From Amblyomma americanum (Eukaryota > Arthropoda > Arachnida > Ixodida > Ixodidae): DNA of 64,000 nt. The stretch spans positions 2,205,501-2,269,500 of the forward strand of contig NW_027526484.1 in NCBI RefSeq assembly GCF_052857255.1. Reading direction: 5' to 3'. Positions 11,150 through 23,539 of the stretch are shown here, in pieces. The position numbers were made by a program, and so were the translations under genes. Positions within the stretch are counted from its first letter, which is position 1, and each line of letters opens with the position of its first letter. The notes under the pieces are model-generated. The model saw only the letters and a list, made by a program, of their open reading frames with translations, had not been told where the DNA came from and searched no databases.

Positions 11150-13180
11150 GGCGGACAACGGACAAGGACACGAAGTGGAGAAACTGCGCTGAACTAGTAA
11201 GTGTTATCCACCACTCTTAAGTCCCTCTATGCTGCCAAGTGAAATGATTCTTTTTCCATCTAGAAACAGGGCATCTCTATGGGTTCAAACATCGCTCCTG
11301 TTCTGAGCGTCCTCTACATGGTTATGCATGAGATAGATTATATTAGGACTAAAAAACAGAAAGAAGAAATATAGGTCCCAGCCCGCACCATTAAATATAA
11401 CGGGCTTACTGCTATGCATGACAAAAAATTTGGCAAGGAACTTGAAAATTTTCCACTGCTTAAAATCTTCGCATACCTTGATGACAGTTTAATCCTCCTA
11501 TACTGCCGCTACAATGCTCTTATGGCCGAAGTACACAAGGTGCTAGCCGTTTTCACAGTCTTTATCTCCGCCTGTTTTAACACATGAAATACCGGTAAAT
11601 GACTGCATTCGCTTTCTGGAATTGAAGTTGCGCTTTTCGCACCAGCCCATTCGCTGGATCTTTGAGCATAGAGCCAACAAGCCAGTCTTTCTTTACGATT
11701 CAGCGCTTTCGAAATCAGTCAAGAGAAACATAGTGCACAGAAGTACTTGTATTTGGGCGTGTTGGTTCATATCTTTTCAGGAGGACACAGGGGCGCAACA
11801 AAAACACACGGACATAGAAGTAGACAGGGATAGTAAGCGCTCGTCCCTGTCTACTTCTATATCCGTGTGTTTTTGTTGCGCCCCTGTGTCCTCCTGAAAA
11901 CATAGTGCAATCCTTTACCAACGCGCAGCTCAAATCGTCTGAGAACTGCCCTGAGAGTAGTCATTTAAACCATGAACAGAGACTGCTTAAGCCTCGGTGC
12001 TCGGCGTTACTCCTGTCCTCTGTGGCTGAAAAATTGTTAAAGACAAAGCAAAGCAAAAAACACACTTTCAAGAGTGAGAGGGTTCGGAAAAAAAAACTGG
12101 CCGTCATTTCATACGTTCAACAGGTGTCGCATAATTTTTAAAAAATTTGCAAAAGGGCTGGAGTAGATGTACTGTTTGCTTCTGATCACCTTCCTAACCT
12201 TTTCCGGCTTGTCAATGGACCTAGGGAGGAGTTTCCGGAATGCACAACTAGGCGCCGGGATCTTACCATGATATGCTCCGCGCGTGTTTTTTGCTCCATT
12301 CATTTAACCTGTGACAGGAAATACATCGGCCAGACAGGTCGGTGTATAAATAAAAGGCTGCTAGAACATACTAACACAAAAGAAAAGAAGACTGGAAACT
12401 TGGCCATTCACTGCCGGGACTGCCGTCCCTGTCTTCGCCGCTCTTCGAACTTTGAAGAAACAAATTTTGACAAACAACAGAAACCAACACACCCGTGAAA
12501 TAAGAGAAGCAGCTAACACCAAAAAGCTAAACGATTGTTCCGTCAGCAGGCTGCCAGTTGCCGTGTTGGAAAAAGAAATAGATTCCTCTCTGCCTCGATA
12601 TGATTCTCCGCTCTTCTTGGGCTTTCGCGCGTGTGTTTATTTGTATCACCTCGCCTGTGTTAATTGTGTTTATATACCATCTTCATTCCTTCGAAGATTT
12701 AATGTCATCAGCATTGTAAGCCTCTTTCTCTGTTGGTTTTCACGCAAGTTACACTTTTTTGTTTTCTTGTCTTTCATTGCACATACTTTTCGCTGTTTCT
12801 CAGTGTGAATCGTTTTTAGCGTTGTTTTTTTTTCGGTCGCTTTTTAGTTGTGTTGTTTGTTGCCTTTTATATCATTTTCTTTCTATATTTTTTCATTGTC
12901 ACCAGTTCAGCCGTGTTAGTTGTTGGCTTTCATTCGCTTTGTTCGTGCTTTTTGCTATCGTTTTTTCTTTTTTGGACCTGTCTCTTTTTGCGTTGGGAAC
13001 GATTAGATAGGTGGTGACTCATATGGTTTGCCTCGTTTCATCCTTGCATATCCTTGTGCATGCGTGTCTCTGCCTCCTTGTGCTTGCGAATTTTCTGTCA
13101 CAGTATAAAAGGTGCGGTTCAGTTGTCTTCGAAAATAAAGTTATTAGTTCAGCACCGTTGTGTCAGCGCTGCCTTTCTCA
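11150..13180 (+). mobile_element. Penelope-like retroelement, decayed
   Basis: A reverse-transcriptase core is readable near 11,265-11,580: GISMGSNIAPVLSVLYM followed by IFAYLDDSLIL, with the catalytic YLDD at 11,474-11,485. Downstream, at 12,268-12,430, lies a GIY-YIG-like endonuclease segment (KYIGQTGRCINKRLLEH, then a C-x-x-C pair). An RT followed by a GIY-YIG domain is the defining architecture of Penelope-like elements. Frameshifts and stops interrupt the frame, including a TAG near 11,372 and the hairpin insertion at 11,738-11,909. The GIY half of the endonuclease is poorly preserved. A T-rich 3' region follows and ends with an AATAAAG signal near 13,133. The left sequence at about 11,140-11,200 (GCGCTGGCGGACAACGGAC) resembles the terminal repeats of tick Penelope copies. 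Boundaries are approximate. Confidence 0.75.
11738..11909. repeat. 172-bp hairpin insertion inside the Penelope-like element
   Basis: Two 57-bp arms (11,774-11,830 and 11,844-11,900) are inverted copies with one mismatch, separated by a 13-nt loop. A 12-bp direct repeat, AAACATAGTGCA, occurs at 11,726-11,737 and again at 11,898-11,909, consistent with a target-site duplication. The Penelope reading frame resumes after the second copy. This looks like a recent insertion of a foldback-type segment into an older element. Confidence 0.75.
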
Positions 13181-13189
13181 AAATCATAA

Positions 13190-13765
13190 ATGCCAACCAA
13201 CTCGCCCAGCAACGAACTTTCCCTAGTCATCAGTGTGACGGATGGTGCGGAAGAACCACCTGCATCCGTTCCATCTGCTGCTGCATCAAAACCTGGCGCC
13301 ATGGAACTTTCACAGCAGGAGTTACTTCACCTATTGGGCTCTCATAGAGTTGCAAGACGACCGCATTTTCTGACCAAACAGGTGAGGAGTGACGAGCCGA
13401 CTTATTCGCGAAATGCACCGGTAAACATACACAATGCTCACTACTGGAGATATTCAAACCCCCACTGGGTTTCACAGACGCAGCACCGTTACCAATGGCC
13501 GTTCAGTGTTTGGAATTTCTGAAGGTAGCTTGCTCGGGCCTGTGTTTTTCGACCAGACGATGACAGCAGAGCGCTATGTCAGTGACATCCACAAAGGACC
13601 CATTGACGACTTCCTTTTGTATCTGTCAGTCGACAAGGCCACTGATGTATGGTTTCAGCAGGATAGCATCCTCACAGGCAGCAGCGACAAGGCTCTCGGA
13701 CCTGGCTGGACATCGCATTTCCACAGCAGTGGATCGGACGGCTTGGTCAGGGGTAGGAAACTTCA
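13190..13765 (+). pseudogene. Fragment of a DDE transposase (Tc1/mariner-like group)
   Basis: The plus strand encodes NIHNAHYWRYSNPHWV and then, in the next frame, GPVFFDQTMTAERYV and VWFQQD. These match the order of conserved blocks in arthropod DDE transposases of the Tc1/mariner group (H-x-W-x-x-x-NPH, then GP-x-FF, then WFQQDGAPAH, in which the Asp is the second catalytic residue). A frameshift separates the blocks near 13,515 (FSVW to GIS). After QQD the GAPAH stretch is lost and the frame decays; a WIGR remnant lies near 13,725. The N-terminal residues up to about 13,390 are unfamiliar and may not belong to it. Directly downstream, at 13,772, is the end of an unrelated MITE. Confidence 0.6.
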
Positions 13766-13771
13766 TATATA

Positions 13772-14032
13772 CAGGCTGTCCCAGCCAACTCTTGCCAGGG
13801 GGTAATAATGTGCCGCGGCACTCCAAGACTACACGACCAAATGCATGCTGGTGGCTATTGTATGGAGCAAGTCACAATATTTTTTGTAGTGTGCGTAAAT
13901 GCATAATCATTCGAGATTAATGAACCAGCCTCGCAAGCAAAAAAGATGGTGAAAACTTCCAACTAGAAAGTTGTAGAACGGCCCCAAAACGTTCGAATGA
14001 ACAGTTTGTAACTTTCAATCTATTACGCATTA
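13772..14032 (+). mobile_element. MITE fragment (one arm; same family as 35,189-36,107)
   Basis: After TATA, this begins CAGGCTGTCCCAGCCAACTC and is collinear with the left arm of the foldback element at 35,189-36,107. Shared stretches include AGTCACAATATTTTT, CGCAAGCAA and AAAGTTGTAGAACGG. The second arm is missing, so the copy is truncated near 14,032. Confidence 0.7.
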
Positions 14033-14552
14033 GGATGCCTGGGCCTGTTGGTAGCTCAAGATCGACGAAACAATAGTCCAGAAAGGAGAAAACAGCGAAG
14101 TAGTAAGGGAAGACAAAGCGCTGACTTTCATCAAGGTTTATTGGAAAGAACATCAGGTTTGTACACAAGGGCAGCCTAGAATACAAGCAACAAAGATGAA
14201 TTCTCGTGGCCTCCAAGCAAGTATGTGATGTGGCTAAAAGTTTGTGACTAAATAAAAAAATCTAGCGCATATATATCATGATTGCCGCTGCCCTGGATTT
14301 TCAACAAATATGCTTTGAATGCCTGCATACAAAGCTTTCCCAAGTGTATTTTCCAGACGTATTTACTTCCATATGCCATAATAGTGCAGCATCTGGGATA
14401 CCAGTCTCCCTAAAACCTTTTGAGCAGCATAACGGACACAGACCACGCCTGCAACACTTTTCTCGAAAAGCATAAATGTTTGCTTACTAAGAACTGTGCA
14501 ACTTACGATTCTTTCAGAGGTGATATGTTGTCTGGGTGCCATTTTCGTAATG

Positions 14553-14810
14553 CTACCCGTTATATGACTTCCCGCCTTCACCGTTTTGTAGCGAGGCAAC
14601 CTTGTCACCTTGAGGAGACGAGGCTACCCATGGTAATTTGGGTTCTTTGCCATCAGCATTCGCCTGCTCGTTTACTGCCTCCTTGGTCGTCTTCGTTCGT
14701 CGTGGCTCAAAGATGAGTTTCTCTAGCTTTCCCGTCGGTGCTTCGCAGGTGATGAACAGCAGGTAACTGAGCAAAAAGCTCCAGAGAACCATGGAGAAGA
14801 AGAAGGACAC
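14553..14810 (-). CDS. NRF-6-like gene, last exon (E11)
   Basis: It opens after the acceptor TTATTGACAG at phase 0 and runs 85 codons to TAG at 14,553-14,555. The start is a transmembrane helix (FFFSMVLWSFLLSYLLFI) followed by TCEAPTGKLEKLIF. The E-A-P-x-x-x-L-E-K motif closes the acyltransferase-3 domain in this family. The remaining roughly 50 residues are a charged cytosolic-type tail (PRRTKTTKE...), typically variable. No frame damage is seen, unlike the copy at 640-888. The upstream exon (18,026-18,175) ends at phase 0 with GTG/GTAAGT, which fits. Confidence 0.88.
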   Translation of the reverse strand: MSFFFSMVLWSFLLSYLLFITCEAPTGKLEKLIFEPRRTKTTKEAVNEQANADGKEPKLPWVASSPQGDKVASLQNGEGGKSYNG

Positions 14811-15978
14811 CTGTCAATAAAGAGGAGCAAGGCATGGAAGGAATCAGTGCTTGCAAGAAGGAGATTTTTAATTCGACTTGTAAACGCCTGAGCCATGCTG
14901 ATCAGCGAGCCAGACACTGAGCTTGAAAGCTACATGTGAACATCTGTCACCTGTTGCATTTGCATTTGTTTGGGGCATAGTACTGATGACGTTCCCGAGA
15001 AGTTGGCCCTGTCTTGTGCACCGTGGAACGAGCGCGAGCTTCCACGCGTCGTCGCTCTGCTTCATCCATTGGCGCTACTCAGCTGCCACATCGACAATCC
15101 GAAACTGTCTGCCTGGTCATTGGCGCTCCATCGCTCTGCTGCAGCGCCCTCCATCTACGTAGCTGCGTCGATGTCTACTCTGGCGATCCGTATCTGTGCC
15201 GCTGAGTCACTTTCTAGCAGGCGCCTATCTGCGCTGGGTACGCGGTACTTGCAACTCCCCCTTCTGTGCCTCCTTCTTGCTACGCATGCGCTCTGCCCTT
15301 TGCAGACGCGTCAGTGCGATGACGATAGATGCGAATGCACGTCTTTCCTATAAGACCTATACTTCAGTAAAATCGGGTACGCGCTGGCAGCGTCAGACTG
15401 GCGCAGCATTAACGCTGGCAGCTGAAAAGGAGCAGGAGGGCTCCATACTAGCGATGATACGCTAAGGTTTTCAAGAATTGTACAAAAATGGGCTGGTCGA
15501 ATGGTGGATAACGAATTCACGCATGGGGCTTAAGTAAACGCTAGCACATCGAGATGCGGTAGCTCCAGTTGTGGGTCGGCATTACTAAGCAGAACCGCTT
15601 GGTCAGATCGGGGAGCTGGGTGATATTGAAACACAGTCGGATTGGGGAGTAAATAGAAAGGGAATTTAAGAGCGCGTTTTAGGCCGGTTCCTTTGCTTCG
15701 CGGTCTTGGGAAACAAGTTTACTCATTCAGTGCGCCCACTTTTGCGCAGGGCGCCGGTTCAGTTGCATCAGTTTAGAATCTATGGCATGGAGTCAATACA
15801 AATGCCGGATCTTCCAAAGGGCGTGACTTTGCTCAGCTACACGCCTGACTCGTCGGGCTCTTATCGCGCTTACATACGCGATACTGATTGGAAATTTTCG
15901 GAGCGTGAAAACGATGCTAAAATCGCATAACTTCCACCGCAGCGGCTTCGCTGAGTTTGTACAGTTTCTGTCACACTG

Positions 15979-16206
15979 CTGCCGCGGCGGGTCAGTGGTT
16001 ATGACACTCGGTTTCTGACCCGGAAGACAGGGGTTCGATCCCGTGCAACAGCGGTCGAATTTTGATGGAGGCGAAATTCTAGGGGCCCGTGTACTGTGCG
16101 ATGTCAGTGCACGTTGAAGAACCCCAGGTAGTCGAAATTTCCGGTGCCCTTCATTACTGTGTCCCTCATAGACTGAGTCGCTTTGGGACGTTAAATCCCC
16201 ATAAAC
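15979..16206 (+). mobile_element. tRNA-derived SINE (Ruka-like), full or near full length
   Basis: It starts GCCGCGGCGGGTCAGTGGTT (A-box region) and has a B box, GGTTCGATCCC, about 50 bp later. The non-tRNA body runs through CCCGTGTACTGTGCGATGTC and GAACCCCAGGTAGTCGAAAT to CGTTAAATCCCCATAAACC. The same body occurs at 37,116-37,342 and, split, at 47,640-47,719 plus 54,277-54,428. It is a pol III-transcribed retroposon family common in ticks. Confidence 0.88.
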
Positions 16207-17507
16207 CAGCTTCTGTCACAACTCGAGTCCGCTACGACCGACACCGCGGTGTAGAAGGAGCGCTGCACGAAGGATGGCGCTGTTATGGGCCGTGTTTTCC
16301 ACTATTGAGGCTGCACCGGGTGAGGAGCCTCGTGTCTATCGCTCTCGCGAGGTCTCTCTCATCAGCAAGCGCACGAGGCCAAGAAGGAAATGCGACCACG
16401 CCCGGCGCAGCCTTGGTACCGGCAGGAATGGGACTCAGGTGTAATGCCACAACAGCCGTCAGTGAACTAATGGTGCTTTCGTTCGGCCACCTAAAGTTAG
16501 TGTTGTATTTATAAAGAAAACTCCTTTTAAAATGCGAGCGGTCACTGCAGCCGACTCAATTTTGTATCTGTTATTTCCAGTACAGCACGTCCCGGAGTAA
16601 TCGACTGCTCTAGTGGTACAAACAAAAGATCGAAATTACCATTTGGTCAAAAAACGTTGACACCGGTGCCCGACAAGCTTTTCATAAGCATATCCGAGGC
16701 TGTGTTAAAGGTAATCCAGGAAGCAGCAACTTACACGCTGTGTCACCTTGTGCACCGTCACTCAAAGGTTTATGGAACGGAATACGCTTAAAAATTTAAA
16801 TTTCAGGACCGCATTTGTACTTAAAATAGGATAAACATGCGCACCCTATTGGGCGAGTTACGCAGTGCAGGATTAGGTGGTACGCAATTCGCCCTGGATG
16901 GAAATAAATATCTTCCCCAAAATCACGTTTTAATGAACAAATGAAGTTAGGGATACGTCGCTCAGCATAATTCACTAGAAATTTCAGGCATCTACTAACT
17001 ACCACCTTCTGGTGATCTCTAGGAGCGGGCCCTGCCCATATTCTGCTGTGTCCACATGCAGCGGCGATTAATACCGAATTTGTTAGGCTCGGGATATTTT
17101 AAAAATTTGACGCTTGTGTATCTGTCGGGCGTTGCTCCATACAAAGTATAGTCTCAAGTTTGGCAGGTGCTTCCAAGCAACATTCCTAGCGGAGACGCCC
17201 GTCTCTTCTTCCTCTCCTGCCTTGCTCTAATCTCTTTTGTAGCGATAGCTACATTACGGTAGCATTCCGAGCCTTCAGCGTGGCGGCGCCGCCCCCTTGT
17301 TTCTGCGCCGCCACACTTTCACGTGGTTGGTTACGTGGTGCGAAGCAGCTGCCGGCGGCACGGCGCTTTGGCTGATCACGTGGTTCGTCATGTGGTTGGT
17401 CACGTGACCAAGTTCCACTCGGCCATCTGTAGTTATTGCATCACTCCAGGTTTAACCAGAGCTAAACCACCGCCAATTTTTTGCTCCTCCTACTCTGAAG
17501 AGAAAGG

Positions 17508-17582
17508 AGTAAAAAGAGAGTAAGCTGTCCTCTAGCGGCCTTTCTTTTAATTTTAGAGGACAGCTTACCCTCTTTTAGTACC
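17508..17582. repeat. Hairpin end of a CACGTG-rich tick repeat
   Basis: GGAGTAAAAAGAGAGTAAGC... and its near-complement ...GCTTACCCTCTTTTAGTACC form two arms of about 28 bp (17,508-17,535 and 17,556-17,582) around a T-rich loop. Each arm contains the GCTGTCCTCT / AGAGGACAGC pair. The preceding 17,190-17,460 is rich in CACGTG and GTCACGTGACC motifs and in GCGCCGCC, and is probably the body of the same repeat. Confidence 0.6.
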
Positions 17583-18025
17583 ATATAGGCGCATCCGTGC
17601 TTACAGTGAAGCTGCACTCGGAAACGGTAGTGGCGGTCATGATACCAGTGGCAAGCCAGTGCGCTTTTCTCTCCTTCTTCTCACGGACACAAACACACAC
17701 CCTCTCTCACAATACAAGTGAGGAATTCAGTACTTGCAGCGGGCGACTAGAATATTTCCCCACCGCGGCTTAGCATGCAGCAACGTGGAGCGTATCTCTC
17801 TGGGGGCTTCAGTGTCAATGTTTCCCTAATAGTTCAACCAACTTGATATCTATGAACGCCATCTATATTTGGCATTTTTAGATAAATTTGGTCCCCTAAA
17901 GTCATGTGCGGCTTTTGATCAACAAAGGAAACAAAAAACGAATTCACGTCTTGACGAAACATGCGAGAAATTCTAGTTATGCATATCTGTTCACAGAACC
18001 AAAATTCTTCACTCCGGACACTTAC

Positions 18026-18175
18026 CACGAAGAAGTGCGAGAAGAACATCCTCTAGCGGGAGATGTGCAGCCAAAGATGTATGAAGGGCATGTGGATGAT
18101 GTACACACCGAAGGATCGCCTGCTCAGGGGCGTGAAGGCACTCAAGGACCAAAGACAGGAATGTGTTCAAGAAGC
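18026..18175 (-). pseudogene. NRF-6-like gene, penultimate exon (E10) with frameshift and stop
   Basis: Acceptor GAACGCAG and donor GTG/GTAAGT are intact, and both flanking phases fit E9 and E11. The exon encodes FLNTFLS, then after a one-base shift SLSAFTPLSRRSFGVYIIHM, PFIHLWLHISR, a TAG, and RMFFSHFFV. Two lesions are present: an extra T in a TTT run (TCTTTGG), making 150 nt where 149 would keep frame, and a TAG where the diverged copy at 6,380-6,522 has GAG. The encoded block is otherwise the well-conserved LSRLSFGVYLIHxP region of the family. Either the locus is a recent pseudogene, or the assembly has errors, or another intact copy exists outside this window. Confidence 0.8.
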
Positions 18176-19055
18176 CTGCGTTCGCGTAAGGATACGTAGG
18201 AAAACACTGGTAATCATGTTTTATGCCGACGTGAATATGGCAGAATGTGCACTTCTCTGGAGCATGCAGTAAAAAAAAAAGAGCACACTGTTGCTCCTAG
18301 ATTTTCGGAGTACTCACTGCGGTTCTAAAGAATGTGGTACAATGAAGCCCTAAATATCTGGTGTTTATATTCATATTGGGTGATGCAGGGACTATGGCAA
18401 CTCACATGGAGCAATGCACAAATTTAGCCTGCAGACTAGTTTCCAAAGGCCCCGCGACCGCTTTGCTGCTGTTTGACAGCCATGAATACCAGTACTTCTG
18501 AACAAATCGGTCCGCTTTACGTTGATATTTAGTAAAGCGGTGCCACTGGGAAGTAGACGTAAACCCGTGTTTGATTGCAATGCACGCTTGTGTCGATCCA
18601 GTTGTATCCAATATATAGCCCTCTGCGGTAGTACCAGTTTGAGAAAAGATAAAAAGTTGTCCATCCTGTTGTCTCACCGCGTTCTCGCGTGCATTTTCAT
18701 TCTGAACCATAGATGGCTCAATCACTCCAATAACTTGGAATTGACGAATAAAGCAAGGAATGCGCCAAAATTCCGTACTAAACCAAGGCCACCACCTGAT
18801 CCCATCTCTGTAGAGTCCCAGGTTCAGTCGATAGACGTGTCTACATTTCTCTGCCAGAGTGACAGTACACAACCTGTAGGCAAACGACATTTTCGCTTTC
18901 CAGGGACTGCTTGAGAAGGATGCAGGGAGGAAGGTTACACATCGGGAATGTGGACGCTGTCTGTTTACCGTAGGTGAACTCCTAAAGCGCCCTTATTTTT
19001 TCAATTACGTCCAAATGCCAGGGGTCCGGGTTCAGATCCACTCTTTGGCGACACG

Positions 19056-20655
19056 CGAGCAACATCGATTAGGCTTGCATGTGCTTTTTTGCGCATTTGA
19101 GCGCTTTTAACAAAACACTGTTATTAGAAGGATGGTAATTTTGGCTCGGGGGCGAAATATTTTGAAGGAACTTACTGTAACGTACAACACGCAGTGGAGG
19201 AGAAAACGGAGGAGAAAACAACTTGGCATCATTTCAGGTCTTTACGCTGGGATATTGTACCTCGCCCTGCTCCATGAAGAACAAAGGATTTGCTCGCAAG
19301 GACACTGTCTTTGTGTAGTAATGAATCGCGTGCGGAGTTGGAAGTGCATTGTGGTTATTTTCGAGCAGACTACTTGGACACGTTTTGACGCTTGCGCATT
19401 CCATGCCTTCAGCTGACATTCATGTAGATCTTTGCACGGAGGGTTTTGGGGAACGAGCTAAGTAAATATACGACTGTTTCATTTCTCGACACGAGAAGCA
19501 GAAAGCAATATAAAACGTATCTTACTTCATGAATTCTCGGTTTAAATTCTAATAGCAATTGTGCAGGGTGCCATCCAACCTCTCAGCAAAAATTAAAGAA
19601 ACTTTTTACACGCGTATGTGGCTACCCGAGCAGCAGGAGAGTAGCGAATTATTCCCCAGATACCGCTACTTTTTTAAATCATTTCCCAGCCTTGTTTAGT
19701 TTCGCGTCTTTCTGCACTTGCTGAAAGGCCCCTCCGCCAGTTCTGGTGTGCTCTGAATTTCTATAAGCGTACTGCACTGGATGACGATGCTCGAGACGGC
19801 AAATTTAAAAAGCGTAGTCTGTGTCGGTAGCTCCGTGTGATATCAGCAGAAACCTGCGCAAGCTTTTAAAAGTAATCGCGGCCTGTAAACTGGTAATAAA
19901 ATATATTTTTAGTGCAATTATGTTCGCAGAGCGCTTTCATGGTACCGAAATTCTTCGTTTCAATATTTAAAGTAAATGCGCATTGAACGAATTTGTTTTG
20001 TTTTTTGTGAAATTATTGAAAGAATTGGCAATAAAGGGTCTCTTAGGCGCTTTTTATGAGCATACCGTAAATAAACTCGCCCTCGCGTTACCTCGTGTTG
20101 TGACAAATATTTAGGCTAATAGTGTGCCTCCATAAGCAGCTCAGAAATCAAAGTTATGCTCGAAAGTGACTTTCGTATTCTTTCGACTTTTGACACTTGA
20201 GCCATTTACGTTAGCGTGTCTACATGGATATTTTTCAAAAGAGCAATTCGTACGGCACCTTCAGACGTTTCATGAGCCTCACGCCGCGATCTTGCAATGC
20301 AGCAGCCGCGCAATACAAATTACCTAGCAAAATAAACAAACGCCGACATAATCACGCTGACGATGGCTGTTTGCTAGGTGAGGCACCCACAGCCTTGAGC
20401 GGGCTAGAAATCACGAGAGTACGGGAAAGGTGCGAAGACGGCGAAGGAGATATTTCGATTTCCCAAGCGCCGCTTCTCTGAAAAGCACCATGAAGCAGTG
20501 TCGTTCCAAATCGAATGAACACTTCTTAAAGGACTATACACACCTAATTTTAATGCGTGTTTTCCTCTTCCAAATGATGCTTTTCACCTTAGAATACGTG
20601 GATCACCACGTGGATTTCGCCTACGAACGCTAAATATTATGTAATTGAATTTCTT
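19056..20655. other. Intron sequence, nothing recognised
   Basis: AT-rich non-coding DNA between E9 and E10 of the NRF-6-like gene. Short open frames lack recognisable motifs and there is no repeat boundary that I can define. Confidence 0.5.
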
Positions 20656-20660
20656 CTTTT

Positions 20661-20931
20661 ATGCTGTTTCACTCTGGGTTTCATCAGCCGAATGATGGCT
20701 GTGACGTGCAGTTGATGTTTAGGTCACCTGACGCAGAAATAAACGCCTATATTAATGGTGACACAGAGTTTTAGCTCACTACAAGACTTAAATTAGCCTG
20801 CTTCAATAGCTAGAATTACAACAGTCTATGTATCAGCAGTTGCATTGCATTTTTTGTGCTTCACGTGACCTAAACATCCACTACAGGCCACAGCTATCGT
20901 TGGGCTTATGAAACCCAAAGCTAAATAGCAT
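20661..20931. repeat. Foldback/MITE-like inverted repeat
   Basis: Arms of about 75 bp (20,661-20,735 and 20,856-20,931) are inverted copies. GGGTTTCATCAGCC pairs with GGGCTTATGAAACCC, and GATGTTTAGGTCAC pairs with GTGACCTAAACATC. A spacer of about 120 bp separates them. No target duplication could be assigned. Confidence 0.6.
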
Positions 20932-21319
20932 TGAAGGAACGGAACGTAACCGGTGGGTAGCGGCAGAAAGAAAGAAAACGTTTATTGCTGGGTGTTACTG
21001 GCTTTATAAAGACCGCAAAGGTCGCATGACTGGACATGATACGCGGCTCGTGTGAAACAGGATTTGCTCATGCTATGCATCAGCCTGCGTGCTTGATAAC
21101 ACATCACACGTACTTGATAATAGTACAAGCATCAAGAAGAAATTCAATATAAATTATTTAGCGGTCGTAGGCGAATACCACGAGGCGGCCCGTGTATACC
21201 AATGTCTAACGCGTTGTTTGAAAGATGAAAACACGAAAGCAAAAATTTGGAGTCTGTAGTCCTACAAAAATTAGTTCATTGTTAGTGTCGCCGTCATTTA
21301 ATTTGTCTTCCTTTTTGTA

Positions 21320-22800
<1,481 letters not shown>

Positions 22801-23016
22801 AGTCGTTTCTACTGATCCGCTGCTGGTAACAACCCCCAAGCAGGAGTCCGGCCCTTGCTCGCCGCGACCACGCGGCATCGTCTAGCGCATGGGTTGCGCG
22901 GCATCTCTTATCGTTGATTCCTCTCCATTTATACTGGGTCATGTAAACTGAGATGTGTCCGTTCTGTGTCCGTTCATTCGCACTGATCGTACCTGCAACC
23001 ATAGCTCTTGATGTGG

Positions 23017-23272
23017 TGATGATAATGATAAATTTTTATGGCGCAAAGGCAGCTTTGGCCAAAGAGCGCCATTGCACAAGGTAGTTTTTCATTGCACAAG
23101 GTGGGGTCAAAGACCCAGTTCCCAAGCATTTCACCCTAAAGAAGCCGAGCCCCAGGCAGGGGATAGCGTTTACCCATTGTATCACCGGTGACTACCCGGC
23201 GGCACTGGGGATCGAGCCCCGCACCTCGCGCATGCGAGGCGGATGCCCAAACCACTAGGCCAACGCTACGGT
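23017..23272 (-). mobile_element. tRNA-derived SINE, second family
   Basis: On the minus strand the head has an A box, TGGCCTAGTGGTTTGGGC (23,245-23,262), and a B box within GGGGCTCGATCCCC (23,207-23,220). The body includes CACCGGTGATACAATGGG and CCTGGGGCTCGGCTTC, and the tail ends in an AT-rich ATGATGATAATGATAAAT stretch near 23,017. The spacing of the boxes fits a pol III promoter. It does not fold as a standard functional tRNA gene and is followed by a non-tRNA body, so a SINE is the better reading. Confidence 0.75.
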
Positions 23273-23504
23273 AACTGACTTGATGTACTTCAAGAATGAA
23301 GCACATCAACTTTGAACCGAGATGTTATATATCTGACGGCCACTTCATACCCTGGCTGAGTAGGGGCTGTTCAGGCTTGCAACCACAGTTCATTGAAATA
23401 TCGAAATCCCGTCATTAGCTGCACTCTGCACATTAGCTGTCTGAACAGAGAGCTAATGTGTATAAAGCGGCTGAAGCACTTCATGTTTCCCTTTATGTTT
23501 ATGT

Positions 23505-23539
23505 TCACGCTTCCTAGGAAGTGGGGCGAAGAAGAACAC
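23505..23539 (-). pseudogene. Third remnant of the NRF-6-like last exon
   Basis: The minus strand reads GTGTTCTTCTTC after TATTGATAC, matching the intron/exon border of 14,810 (TTATTGACAG then GTGTCCTTCTTC). The AG acceptor has become AC and similarity ends after about 35 bp of exon. The upstream intron flank (23,540-23,600: AGGAACAAGGCATGAAAAGAATCAGTGCT) still matches 14,825-14,850. Confidence 0.65.

Larger units (their letters stand above)
14365..19050. repeat. Segmental duplication, copy B (of 430-7,060)
   Basis: This is the counterpart of copy A, with anchors listed there. It contains the intact last exon and the penultimate exon of the NRF-6-like gene and is part of the longer gene. A SINE at 15,979-16,206 is present here only, so it arrived after the duplication or was lost from A. 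The site matching the hAT target (GCCGCGAG at 7,061) reads GACACGCGAG near 19,045 with no insertion, so the hAT element entered copy A after the duplication. Confidence 0.75.

Noticed and set aside
12452..13010. Hydrophobic Phe/Leu-rich open frames
   Set aside because: Only the first ~45 codons belong to the Penelope-like ORF. The rest is T-rich 3' untranslated sequence.
23200..23265. Possible functional tRNA gene
   Set aside because: A and B boxes are present but the cloverleaf is imperfect and a SINE body follows.
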